Origin: an uncultured Roseiflexaceae bacterium
GTDB taxonomy: Bacteria; Chloroflexota; Chloroflexia; Chloroflexales; Roseiflexaceae
DNA length: 8,309 nt
Direction of reading: 5' to 3'
Assembly (NCBI GenBank): GCA_903932805.1
Contig: CAIZHO010000478.1
Location: 1 to 8,309 of the forward strand
Shown here: piece by piece, positions 1-5,562 of the stretch
Position numbering within the stretch: the stretch's first letter is position 1
How the letters are laid out: the number at the start of each line of letters is the position of its first letter
Position numbers and translations under genes: made by a program
Notes under the pieces: model-generated
The model's database searches: none
Told to the model about the DNA's origin: nothing
The model's input: the letters and a program-made list of their open reading frames with translations, nothing else

Positions 1-363
1 GTCGATGGTGAGTTCGATATCGGCACAATTGTCACGGTAATAGGTCAGCGGGAACTTGTTGGGTGGCTCGATCCCTAACACCACAGCGCTAGAACGATGA
101 CCGGCTTTGCGCGGGCTATACCGTGTTTCGATGCCTTCGTTCGTACAAAAATTGAGGATGAAGTCGCCCACCTGATCGACACCAACCGCGGTCAACAGTG
201 CGGTGCGCGATCCGAGTCGCTGGGCTGCCACACTGATGTTGGTCGGGCAGCCACCGACATATGCGGCGAAGCTTTTGATGTCAACGAACGCTGCTCCGAC
301 GTCGTTGGCATACAAATCTATCGACGATCGCCCCATCGTCAAGACATCGTACGTACGTGCCAT
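1..363 (-). CDS. iolC: 5-dehydro-2-deoxygluconokinase IolC, N-terminal part (truncated by window edge)
   Basis: This is a PfkB/ribokinase-family sugar kinase. In the known inositol pathway IolC phosphorylates 5-dehydro-2-deoxy-D-gluconate with ATP in the cytoplasm, giving the 6-phosphate that the IolJ aldolase splits. Only the first 121 codons are visible, open to base 1. Family signatures are clear: MGRSSIDLY near residues 10-18, DIKSFAAYVGGCPTNISVAA at 28-47 (the GG-x-x-x-N substrate-binding region of PfkB kinases), and FPLTYYRDNCADIEL at 104-118, a stretch typical of IolC rather than of generic ribokinases. The C-terminal catalytic Asp region lies outside the window. The ATG follows the iolB stop by two bases and has an AAGGGAG Shine-Dalgarno sequence seven bases upstream, inside the end of iolB, so the two are very likely cotranscribed and perhaps translationally coupled. 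Further iol genes probably follow beyond the window start; this is an inference. Confidence 0.95.
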   Translation of the reverse strand, partial: MARTYDVLTMGRSSIDLYANDVGAAFVDIKSFAAYVGGCPTNISVAAQRLGSRTALLTAVGVDQVGDFILNFCTNEGIETRYSPRKAGHRSSAVVLGIEPPNKFPLTYYRDNCADIELTID

Positions 364-365
364 GG

Positions 366-1265
366 TTAGCTCCCTTGCGGGTAGAGCGGCAAGCGTGGGT
401 CGAGCCCTTGGTAGTGGTCTTTGACCCAAGTGTGGTGTGGGTCATCGACGTTGGCCAGCGACTGTGCACTGCCTGCCAACACATTGAGGTAATACGTGGT
501 GTAGCCAGGTGCGCTGGTGACCGGGTGATACCCCGCAGGGACCAGGACCACATGATCTGGACGGGCTACGAGCACCGCGTCGATGGGCGAACCGGCCGCA
601 TGGATGGGTGACTGCTCGTCGGTATACACGCGCTGGAACGCAAAGCCGTCGGGTTTGTCGTGTTTGTAAAAGTAGACTTCTTCGAGATTCGCCTCGAGCA
701 ATGTGCCGTCTGAGCCGACGCGATGGACATCGTGCTTGTGTGGAGGATAGCTCGACCAGCTCCCCGACGGTGTGTACACCTCGACCAAGACGAGTCGCTC
801 GCAGGCAAATCCTGGGGGCATGAGTTGGTTGATCTGGCGGGTGGCATTGTCGCCGCCACGGATTTCTTGTTTGATATCGGCTGGCGTCACGAGGACCGGT
901 GCATGCGGGGTGGTTGCTTCGACCCAGGTAAATGCAAACTCGCAATCACTCAATGCATGCACGGTGAACGACGTGTGGAGTGACTGGTACAGCACATACG
1001 CGCCACCCGCAAACACATGTGGTCGTCCACCGATGTCCCAGGTGCCCGCGCTGCTATCCACATGTGCGCTGCCGCTGAGCATCACGATGGCGCATTCTTG
1101 GGTGGTGGTGGCAAAGCTCCACGCACCACCTTTGGAGAGCCGTCGTACCTGGAAGTTGATGTGTTTCCATTGTGCCAGTTCGGGCGTGACTTCGACGACG
1201 ACATGGGGGTCACGGGCATTGCCAGGCGCCACCAGGAGATTTGCTACGGTATAGGTCGGTGTCAT
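366..1265 (-). CDS. iolB: 5-deoxy-glucuronate isomerase IolB
   Basis: This is a KduI/IolB-type double-cupin isomerase of 299 residues, close to the usual family length. The family converts 5-deoxy-D-glucuronate to 5-dehydro-2-deoxy-D-gluconate, which is the substrate of the next gene's kinase. Diagnostic motifs are SSYPPHKHD (171-179), LEEVYFYKHDKPDGFAFQRV (194-213), VPAGYHPVTSAPGYTTYYLN (242-261) and DPHHTWVKDHY (275-285). The expected metal ligands are present: His176, His178, a Glu at 195/196, and His247. The N-terminal half is the degenerate first cupin. The ATG overlaps the TGA of the upstream lacI-type gene (ATGA, bases 1262-1265), and an AAAGGA Shine-Dalgarno sits seven bases before it. 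The order regulator, iolB, iolC makes this the front end of an inositol catabolic operon. No defects were seen. Confidence 0.96.
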   Translation of the reverse strand: MTPTYTVANLLVAPGNARDPHVVVEVTPELAQWKHINFQVRRLSKGGAWSFATTTQECAIVMLSGSAHVDSSAGTWDIGGRPHVFAGGAYVLYQSLHTSFTVHALSDCEFAFTWVEATTPHAPVLVTPADIKQEIRGGDNATRQINQLMPPGFACERLVLVEVYTPSGSWSSYPPHKHDVHRVGSDGTLLEANLEEVYFYKHDKPDGFAFQRVYTDEQSPIHAAGSPIDAVLVARPDHVVLVPAGYHPVTSAPGYTTYYLNVLAGSAQSLANVDDPHHTWVKDHYQGLDPRLPLYPQGS

Positions 1266-2290
1266 GCGCGGAGTCCTTTCGATAGTGGAGTGCTACTGTC
1301 GCGGATAAGAAGTGATGGAACCAACACGGCATCAGCCACGGATGCTCCGCCGATGAGGGTCGCCAGATTGTGCATCGCTGTTTGGCCGAGGAGTTCTTTG
1401 GGTTGTGCAATCGTTGTCAACGGCGGCCAGCTGTAGCGGGCCATGGCCAGATCGTCGAAGCCGACCACACTGATTTTGTGGGGGACTGCCACGCCTTTGG
1501 CACGAAATCCCGCTAGCGCGCCGAGGGCAATCGCATCGTTATAACAAAAAACTGCCGTTACCCCGGGTTCGTTCAGGGCCTGTGCCATCGTGTATCCGCC
1601 GTCGATATCGGCGATGTCGGCAGCACATTCATCCTGAAAGATACGGCTCCGTTGGAGCCCATGGGCAACCAACGTTTCGATGAATCCCAGCGACCGTTTG
1701 AGATTGGATCCTGGCCGTTTGGGTGATCCAAAATACGCAACTTTTTGATGGCCGAGAGCCACGAGATGATCAGCAGCAATCGCTCCCCCGGCATAATTAT
1801 CGATGGTCACACTGCGCAGCGACGTTGATTCGAAGGTGCGTTGGCTATTGATGAAGACCATGGGCGAACCACTCGCTTCGAGCTGCCGAATTTCGCTCGG
1901 CCCGAGTTGCGAATCGACCACGATGATCCCATCGACACGTCGTCGTTGCAGTCTGCGTATCGCCGTGATCTGAAGCTTCTCGTCGTGGGCTGCTGCATGC
2001 AGCAATAACGACTGCCCGCTCGTTGCGCAGACAGCGTCGATTCCTTTGACGACCTCGCCCCAGAACGGATCTGCCATATCTGAGATGACGACACCAATGG
2101 TGCAGCTCTGTTGTTGTTGCAGACTCTGTGCGATCGCGTTAGGGACGTATCCCATTTGGTCTGCGAGTTCGATGATTCGTCCTCGTACCACTGCGCTGAT
2201 CCGGGTGTGCCCACGTAATGCCCGCGACACAGTCGTATGCGAAACCCCTGCCCGCTCTGCGATATCCATGATGGAGACTCTCCGCACCAT
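1262..2290 (-). CDS. LacI-family transcriptional repressor, probable regulator of the inositol operon
   Basis: This is a full-length LacI/GalR regulator of 342 residues. The helix-turn-helix lies at about residues 6-26 (SIMDIAERAGVSHTTVSRAL). A hinge helix follows around YVPNAIAQSLQ (48-58). The rest is a periplasmic-binding-like effector domain, with TIGVVISDMADPFW at 64-77, VDGIIVVDS at 119-127, AIAADHLVALGHQKVAYFG at 170-188 and SVVGFDDLAMARY at 274-286. The open frame extends upstream to base 2551. I chose the ATG at 2290 because homologues begin just before the HTH, GAGAGCGAGG lies about five bases upstream, and the extra 87 residues would run antisense through the divergent lipoprotein gene. 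The hinge carries QQQQ (58-61) where an Arg-Thr-type linker is more usual. Its stop overlaps the iolB start, so it very likely controls iolB and iolC. The effector is unknown; an inositol-pathway intermediate would be logical. In Bacillus subtilis the equivalent regulator IolR belongs to the DeoR family, so this would be a different solution. Confidence 0.93.
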   Translation of the reverse strand: MVRRVSIMDIAERAGVSHTTVSRALRGHTRISAVVRGRIIELADQMGYVPNAIAQSLQQQQSCTIGVVISDMADPFWGEVVKGIDAVCATSGQSLLLHAAAHDEKLQITAIRRLQRRRVDGIIVVDSQLGPSEIRQLEASGSPMVFINSQRTFESTSLRSVTIDNYAGGAIAADHLVALGHQKVAYFGSPKRPGSNLKRSLGFIETLVAHGLQRSRIFQDECAADIADIDGGYTMAQALNEPGVTAVFCYNDAIALGALAGFRAKGVAVPHKISVVGFDDLAMARYSWPPLTTIAQPKELLGQTAMHNLATLIGGASVADAVLVPSLLIRDSSTPLSKGLRA

Positions 2291-2324
2291 ACATGCCTCG
2301 CTCTCTGCTTTTATGTTGTGGTGT

Positions 2325-2336
2325 GCACACGTGTGC
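2325..2336. promoter_or_regulatory. Perfect 12-base palindrome, candidate operator for the LacI-type repressor
   Basis: GCACACGTGTGC is its own reverse complement and has the central CG step typical of LacI-family operators. A second palindrome, GTGTGCACAC (2321-2330), overlaps it. The site lies between the divergent lipoprotein gene and the repressor gene. It would fall about 10-25 bases downstream of the transcription start predicted from the minus-strand promoter, a classical position for repression by a roadblock. Autoregulation of the whole regulator-iolB-iolC operon is inferred. The palindrome is seen directly; its use is not proven. Confidence 0.42.
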
Positions 2337-2351
2337 GCGTTCGGATGTGGG

Positions 2352-2382
2352 GTATTATTATTGATAGGAGCAAAAAAGTCAA
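2352..2382 (-). promoter_or_regulatory. Candidate sigma-70-type promoter for the lacI-iolB-iolC operon
   Basis: On the minus strand TTGACT (bases 2382-2377, five of six matches to the -35 consensus) is followed after 16 bases by TAATAA (2360-2355). A second possible -10, TAATAC, is reached at a 19-base spacing. Transcription would start near 2348, leaving a leader of about 58 bases that contains the palindrome at 2325-2336. The AT-rich core also holds TATTAT on the plus strand (2353-2358), but no good plus-strand -35 was found, so the promoter of the lipoprotein gene is unclear. Confidence 0.5.
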
Positions 2383-2403
2383 CCGAGAGAGGGTAAACAC
2401 CGA

Positions 2404-3117
2404 ATGAAGAAAGTACTGCTCGTAAGTCTCCTGCTCCTTTTGGTGAGTTGTGGGACGCCCACTCCGGCTGTAGAACCAAGCCCAACGACGCAGACCGAAT
2501 CAACCGTAGAACCGACGGTGGTTGTCGCCGATGTCGCACCGACTGCAGCACCGGCCGAATCAGCCGCAGAACCGGCCGCGGTACGGGTGTTTGAGATTGA
2601 TAGTGCGCAGAGTAGCGCGGCCTATGCGGTCGAAGAAATCTTCTTCTCGGACAACCGCTTGTTTACCGCTGTCGGCGTGACCAATGCGGTCGAGGGTGCA
2701 TTTGAAGTAACCAGCAATGGGAAGCCGCGCGGCAAAGTCACCCGTATCCGCGTCGATTTGCGCACCCTCAAAAGTGACAGCCCACGCCGTGACAATGCGA
2801 TCCGCCGACAGTGGTTGGAGTCAGACAAGTACCCGTATGCCGATTTTGTCTCGACCGATGCGCTCAATTTGCCCGAGAGCTACGCCGAGGGCGAGCAAGT
2901 CACGTTCACATTGGTGGGCGACATGACCGTACGCGACGTCACCAAGCCAGTCGAGTGGACGGTCGTTGGCACGTTGCAGGGGAACACGGTCACGGGCGAG
3001 GCCAAAACGGTCATCAAGATGAGCGATTTTGGGTTTGCCGCGCCGGATATCGGTGGCGTGCTCAAGGCCGAGGATGAAGTCGCCTTGACGGTTACGTTTG
3101 TGGCTATTGAAAAGTAA
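2404..3117 (+). CDS. YceI-like domain lipoprotein
   Basis: This is a 237-residue exported lipoprotein. Residues 1-16 form a type II signal peptide: MKK, a leucine-rich core, and the lipobox LVSC with the acylated Cys at 16. A Pro/Thr/Glu/Ala-rich linker follows to about residue 58. The remainder resembles the YceI family: VFEIDSAQSSAAYAVEE at the domain start, RVDLRTLKSDSPRRDNAIR (111-129), a YPYADFVSTDAL segment, VTKPVEWTV, and the ending VALTVTF. YceI proteins are small lipocalin-like barrels that bind isoprenoid or amphiphilic lipids; the ligand here cannot be read from sequence. The start is supported by the signal peptide. The nearest Shine-Dalgarno-like run, GAGAGAGGG, is about ten bases upstream, slightly far. 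The gene is transcribed away from the repressor gene, from a shared 113-base region, and converges on the repeat-protein gene with a hairpin between them. Nothing links it to inositol use except position. Confidence 0.9.
   Translation: MKKVLLVSLLLLLVSCGTPTPAVEPSPTTQTESTVEPTVVVADVAPTAAPAESAAEPAAVRVFEIDSAQSSAAYAVEEIFFSDNRLFTAVGVTNAVEGAFEVTSNGKPRGKVTRIRVDLRTLKSDSPRRDNAIRRQWLESDKYPYADFVSTDALNLPESYAEGEQVTFTLVGDMTVRDVTKPVEWTVVGTLQGNTVTGEAKTVIKMSDFGFAAPDIGGVLKAEDEVALTVTFVAIEK
2494..2579 (+). repeat. Imperfect direct repeat in the lipoprotein linker
   Basis: Two copies of about 26 bases, beginning CCGAATCAACCGTAGAACCG (within 2494-2519) and CCGAATCAGCCGCAGAACCG (within 2554-2579), lie 60 bases apart. 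They encode the related Glu-Ser-Thr/Ala-Val/Ala-Glu-Pro segments of the flexible linker between the lipid anchor and the YceI-like domain. The linker probably grew by in-frame duplication. Confidence 0.6.
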
Positions 3118-3183
3118 CTGGGGAATTGGTGAGTTTACACTGAGGTGCGCACTGCCTTTTCGTTGTCCCTTTGTACACAAATA

Positions 3184-3219
3184 ACAGATCCGCCACAGCC
3201 GAGGCTGTGGCGGATCTGT
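3184..3219. terminator. Hairpin between convergent genes, probable terminator (copy 1 of a repeated element)
   Basis: A 17-base perfect stem (3184-3200 pairing with 3203-3219) encloses a two-base GA centre, read as a tetraloop in practice. It lies between the lipoprotein gene ending at 3117 and the repeat-protein gene ending at 3230. On the minus strand it starts ten bases after the TAG stop and is followed by TTATTTGT, an imperfect U-tract. On the plus strand it is followed by GTAGGGAG with no U-tract. It is therefore best supported as the terminator of the minus-strand gene. The same stem core recurs in inverted orientation at 5504-5531. Confidence 0.75.
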
Positions 3220-3229
3220 AGGGAGCGCA

Positions 3230-5314
3230 CTACTTCTGGGTGGTGAACGTGCGATAGCCACCTGATGAGATGGTTGTCCCACCGGTGTTCTTGGCGCGGA
3301 CCTGCCAGAAGTAGGATTTGCCTTTGGAAAGGCCGGAGACGGCGATGGTGGTCTTCGTGCCGGTGCTCTTCCAATTGGTACAAGCGGCCTGCGTCAGCGC
3401 GATACAGTACTCATAACTGGTTGCCCGGGTGCTGGCCGCCCACGTGAGCGTGACGGTGGTCGGTTGGTTGACGGCATTATTGGCCGGGCTGGTCTTGTTG
3501 AAGGCAGCTGGTGCAAGAACGACGGTAAATAGACCAAAACTCATGCTATCTGCATACGTCGTCCCTGCCGCATTGATGGCCCGTACCTGCCAGTAGTAGG
3601 TGGTGTTGTGCGCAAGCCCCGTCTTTGTAGCGGTCCTGCTTGTGCCCGTGCTGGTCCACGCGGTGCAAGCTCCCTTTGAGGTCGCAATACAGTATTCGTA
3701 GCTGGCGGCACGGGTGCTGGCCGCCCACGTGAGCGTAACAGTGGCCGGTTGGTTTGTGGCGTAATTGGCTGGGCTAGTCTTGTTGAAGGCAGCTGGGGGC
3801 AGAACGACGGTGAATTGACCAAAACTCTCGCTATCAGCATACGTCGTCCCAGCAGCATTGTTGGCCCGTACCTGCCAGTAGTAGGTGGTGTTGTGTTCAA
3901 GATCCGTCTTTGTAGCGGTCGTGCTTGTGAGGGTGCTGGTCCACGTGGTGCAGGTGTCCGTTGAGGTCGCAACACAGTATTCGTAGCCGGTGGCGTTGGA
4001 TATGGCATCCCATGTGAATGTCGCTGAGGTACTGGTGATAGTCGCATTGTTGGTAGGTGTTGACTTGGCAAAGGAGTTTGGCTTGCCTTCGTCCACGGTC
4101 ACCGGAGCACGATAGAGCTTGAGGTTTCGATTGGTTTCATCGTAATAACTGATGACGGGGAGATTACTCGACGTCACGGCAATCGAGGTGTACTCCCCAA
4201 TCGTCCCGGTGCTATCGAGGGTCGAGATGGCGGGACTGGTGCAGTTCGCATCGGTACACACCGCGAGTTTGAGGTCGCCGTTGGAGTCATCGAAATAACT
4301 GATGACGGGGAAATTACTCGACGTCACGGCAATCGAGGCGAACGTCCCAACAAGCCCGGTGCTATCAAGGGTTGAGATAAAGGGACTGGAGCAGGCGGCA
4401 TCGGTACACACCGCGAGTTTGAGGTTTTGGTTGGTGGCATCGTAATAACTGATTACGGGTACATCACTCGAGGTCAAAGCAATCGAGGTGTACATCCCAA
4501 CATTTTCGGTGTTATCGAGGGTCGTGCTGGTGCCAGTGGTGCAGGCGGCATTGGTACACACCGCGAGTTTGAGGTCGCCGCTGGTGCGATCGTAATAACT
4601 GATGAAGGGGAGATTACTCGACGTCACAGCAATCGAGGTGTACTCCCCAACATCCCTGGTGCTTTCGAGGGTCGAGATAGTGGGACTGGTGCAGGCTGCA
4701 TTGGTGCACACCGCGAGTTTGAGGTCGCCGCTGGTGCGATCGTAATAACTGATGACGGGGAGATTACTCGACGTCACGGCAATCGAGGTGTACTCCCCAA
4801 CAGTCCCGGTGCTATCGAGGGTCGAGATGGTGGGACTGGTGCAGGTCGCATCGTTACACACTGCAAGTTTAAGGTCGTAGTTGGTGCCATCGAAATAACT
4901 GATGACGGGGAGATCACTCGACGTCAAGGCAATCGAGCTGTACGACCCAACACTCTCGGCGCTATCGAGAGTCGTGATGGTGGGACTGGTGCAGGCGGCA
5001 TCGTTGCACACCGCGAGTTTGAGGTCGTAGTTGGTCAGGTCATAATAACTGATGACTGGTAGATTACTCGACGTCAAGGCGAGCGAGGTATGCGTCCCAA
5101 CCCATACACTCGCCGAGCGCGGTTCGACACTCGTGCGAGCAGCATCTACTGGCAATTCTTGGGACAATGGTTCTTCGGTACGCGTTGGAGTACGTAAATC
5201 GTTGGTGGCGTAAATTTTCGTGCCTGCAGTGATGATGAGATTGTTGAGCAGGAGCGTGAGCAGGACGCTGATGGCTGCAATCGTGATGTCCTTCCGCGAT
5301 GGTAACTTGTTCAT
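3230..5314 (-). CDS. Secreted or anchored repeat protein: seven 50-residue propeller-like units and three fibronectin type III domains
   Basis: This is a 694-residue surface or secreted protein of unknown specific role. Residues 1-36 have a basic start and a hydrophobic core (about 10-30) ending KIYA, which could be a signal peptide or a single membrane anchor. A short acidic linker runs to 71. Residues 72-371 are six tandem units of exactly 50 residues; a seventh is cut to 30 residues (372-401). Each unit follows SIAVTSSNLPVISYYD, then DLKLAVC-x4-C, then STLDS. The seven units suggest a closed beta-propeller, and the paired Cys (C-x4-C) in each full unit could form a disulfide outside the cell. 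Three fibronectin type III-like domains follow (411-505, 506-600, 601-694), each with YEYC, a second Cys, and YYWQVRA or YFWQVRA. The start at 5314 was chosen because AGGAG lies six bases upstream and the signal segment follows at once; the frame is open to 5440. No catalytic motif or C-terminal sorting signal is seen. Adhesion or polysaccharide binding is possible but unproven. Confidence 0.88.
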   Translation of the reverse strand: MNKLPSRKDITIAAISVLLTLLLNNLIITAGTKIYATNDLRTPTRTEEPLSQELPVDAARTSVEPRSASVWVGTHTSLALTSSNLPVISYYDLTNYDLKLAVCNDAACTSPTITTLDSAESVGSYSSIALTSSDLPVISYFDGTNYDLKLAVCNDATCTSPTISTLDSTGTVGEYTSIAVTSSNLPVISYYDRTSGDLKLAVCTNAACTSPTISTLESTRDVGEYTSIAVTSSNLPFISYYDRTSGDLKLAVCTNAACTTGTSTTLDNTENVGMYTSIALTSSDVPVISYYDATNQNLKLAVCTDAACSSPFISTLDSTGLVGTFASIAVTSSNFPVISYFDDSNGDLKLAVCTDANCTSPAISTLDSTGTIGEYTSIAVTSSNLPVISYYDETNRNLKLYRAPVTVDEGKPNSFAKSTPTNNATITSTSATFTWDAISNATGYEYCVATSTDTCTTWTSTLTSTTATKTDLEHNTTYYWQVRANNAAGTTYADSESFGQFTVVLPPAAFNKTSPANYATNQPATVTLTWAASTRAASYEYCIATSKGACTAWTSTGTSRTATKTGLAHNTTYYWQVRAINAAGTTYADSMSFGLFTVVLAPAAFNKTSPANNAVNQPTTVTLTWAASTRATSYEYCIALTQAACTNWKSTGTKTTIAVSGLSKGKSYFWQVRAKNTGGTTISSGGYRTFTTQK
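3233..4084 (-). repeat. Three tandem fibronectin type III-coding repeats, 285-base period
   Basis: Three consecutive units encode domains of 95, 95 and 94 residues. The last two are nearly identical at the DNA level over long stretches; TCTTGTTGAAGGCAGCTG, for example, recurs at 3493 and 3778, exactly 285 bases apart. All three share the positions of two Cys and the WQVRA strand. The closeness of units 2 and 3 points to recent duplication, while unit 1 is more diverged. Confidence 0.88.
4112..5101 (-). repeat. Seven tandem 150-base repeats (last one partial)
   Basis: On the plus strand the phrase CTGATGACGGGGAGATTACT and its near copies recur every 150 bases across this interval, each followed by CGACGTCA and CAATCGAGG. 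The period is exactly 50 codons with no indels between units. The units at about 4560-4710 and 4710-4860 share the longest near-identical stretches. The array encodes the proposed propeller blades of the secreted protein. Confidence 0.93.
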
Positions 5315-5406
5315 GCACTTCTCCTGTTCGTCCATGCGCATACTCACCGTAGGAAAGCGGAGCGTATGGATGAGACTCAGTAATGGTAAAATAGTTTGTA
5401 ATAATG

Positions 5407-5435
5407 ATTGTACTTTGTAAACATGCACAAATACA
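5407..5435 (-). promoter_or_regulatory. Possible promoter of the repeat-protein gene
   Basis: On the minus strand TACAAT (5412-5407) matches five of six -10 positions. A 17-base spacing leads only to a weak -35, TGTATT (5435-5430). The surrounding 5380-5435 stretch is markedly AT-rich compared with the rest of the window. The resulting leader would be about 85-90 bases long. The -10 is seen directly; the assignment is tentative. Confidence 0.27.
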
Positions 5436-5495
5436 GTCACAGCGCGTTCGGCTCTGTGTCATATTCTTTAGGCAGGCGGTGTCCCTGCATCACAC

Positions 5496-5531
5496 AAAAA
5501 ACTATCCGCCACAGCCTCGGCTGTGGCGGAT
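5496..5531 (-). terminator. Intrinsic terminator of the methyltransferase-rnhB-HEAT-dehydrogenase operon (copy 2 of the repeated element)
   Basis: A 13-base perfect GC-rich stem (5504-5516 pairing with 5519-5531) has a two-base centre. On the minus strand it is followed, after AG, by six T (complement of 5496-5501). It starts about 31 bases after the TAA of the dehydrogenase gene at 5563. This is a textbook Rho-independent terminator for that strand. Its stem core is identical to that of the hairpin at 3184-3219 but inverted. Confidence 0.88.
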
Positions 5532-5562
5532 CTATGTATTTGTTCGCGTGTGTTCGATGCGT

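Noticed and set aside
2291..2551. 87-codon upstream extension of the LacI-type gene
   Set aside because: It would overlap the signal peptide region of the divergent lipoprotein and has no family match; the HTH begins properly after the ATG at 2290.
4427..5062. Plus-strand open frame of 211 codons across the 150-base repeat array, itself periodic
   Set aside because: It is antisense to the repeat protein. Its openness follows from a stop-free repeat unit whose length is a multiple of three. No Shine-Dalgarno, and composition is Gly/Arg/Ile-rich as expected of a shadow.
4112..5101. CRISPR-like array
   Set aside because: The 150-base units are contiguous, coding and in frame, with no alternating short repeats and unique spacers.
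5315..5440. 42-codon upstream extension of the repeat-protein gene
   Set aside because: The ATG at 5314 has an AGGAG at ideal spacing and is followed by a signal-like segment; the extension runs through the AT-rich candidate promoter region.
5472..5488. Small hairpin GCAGG-CGGTGTC-CCTGC
   Set aside because: Only five base pairs with a seven-base loop and no U-tract; likely chance.
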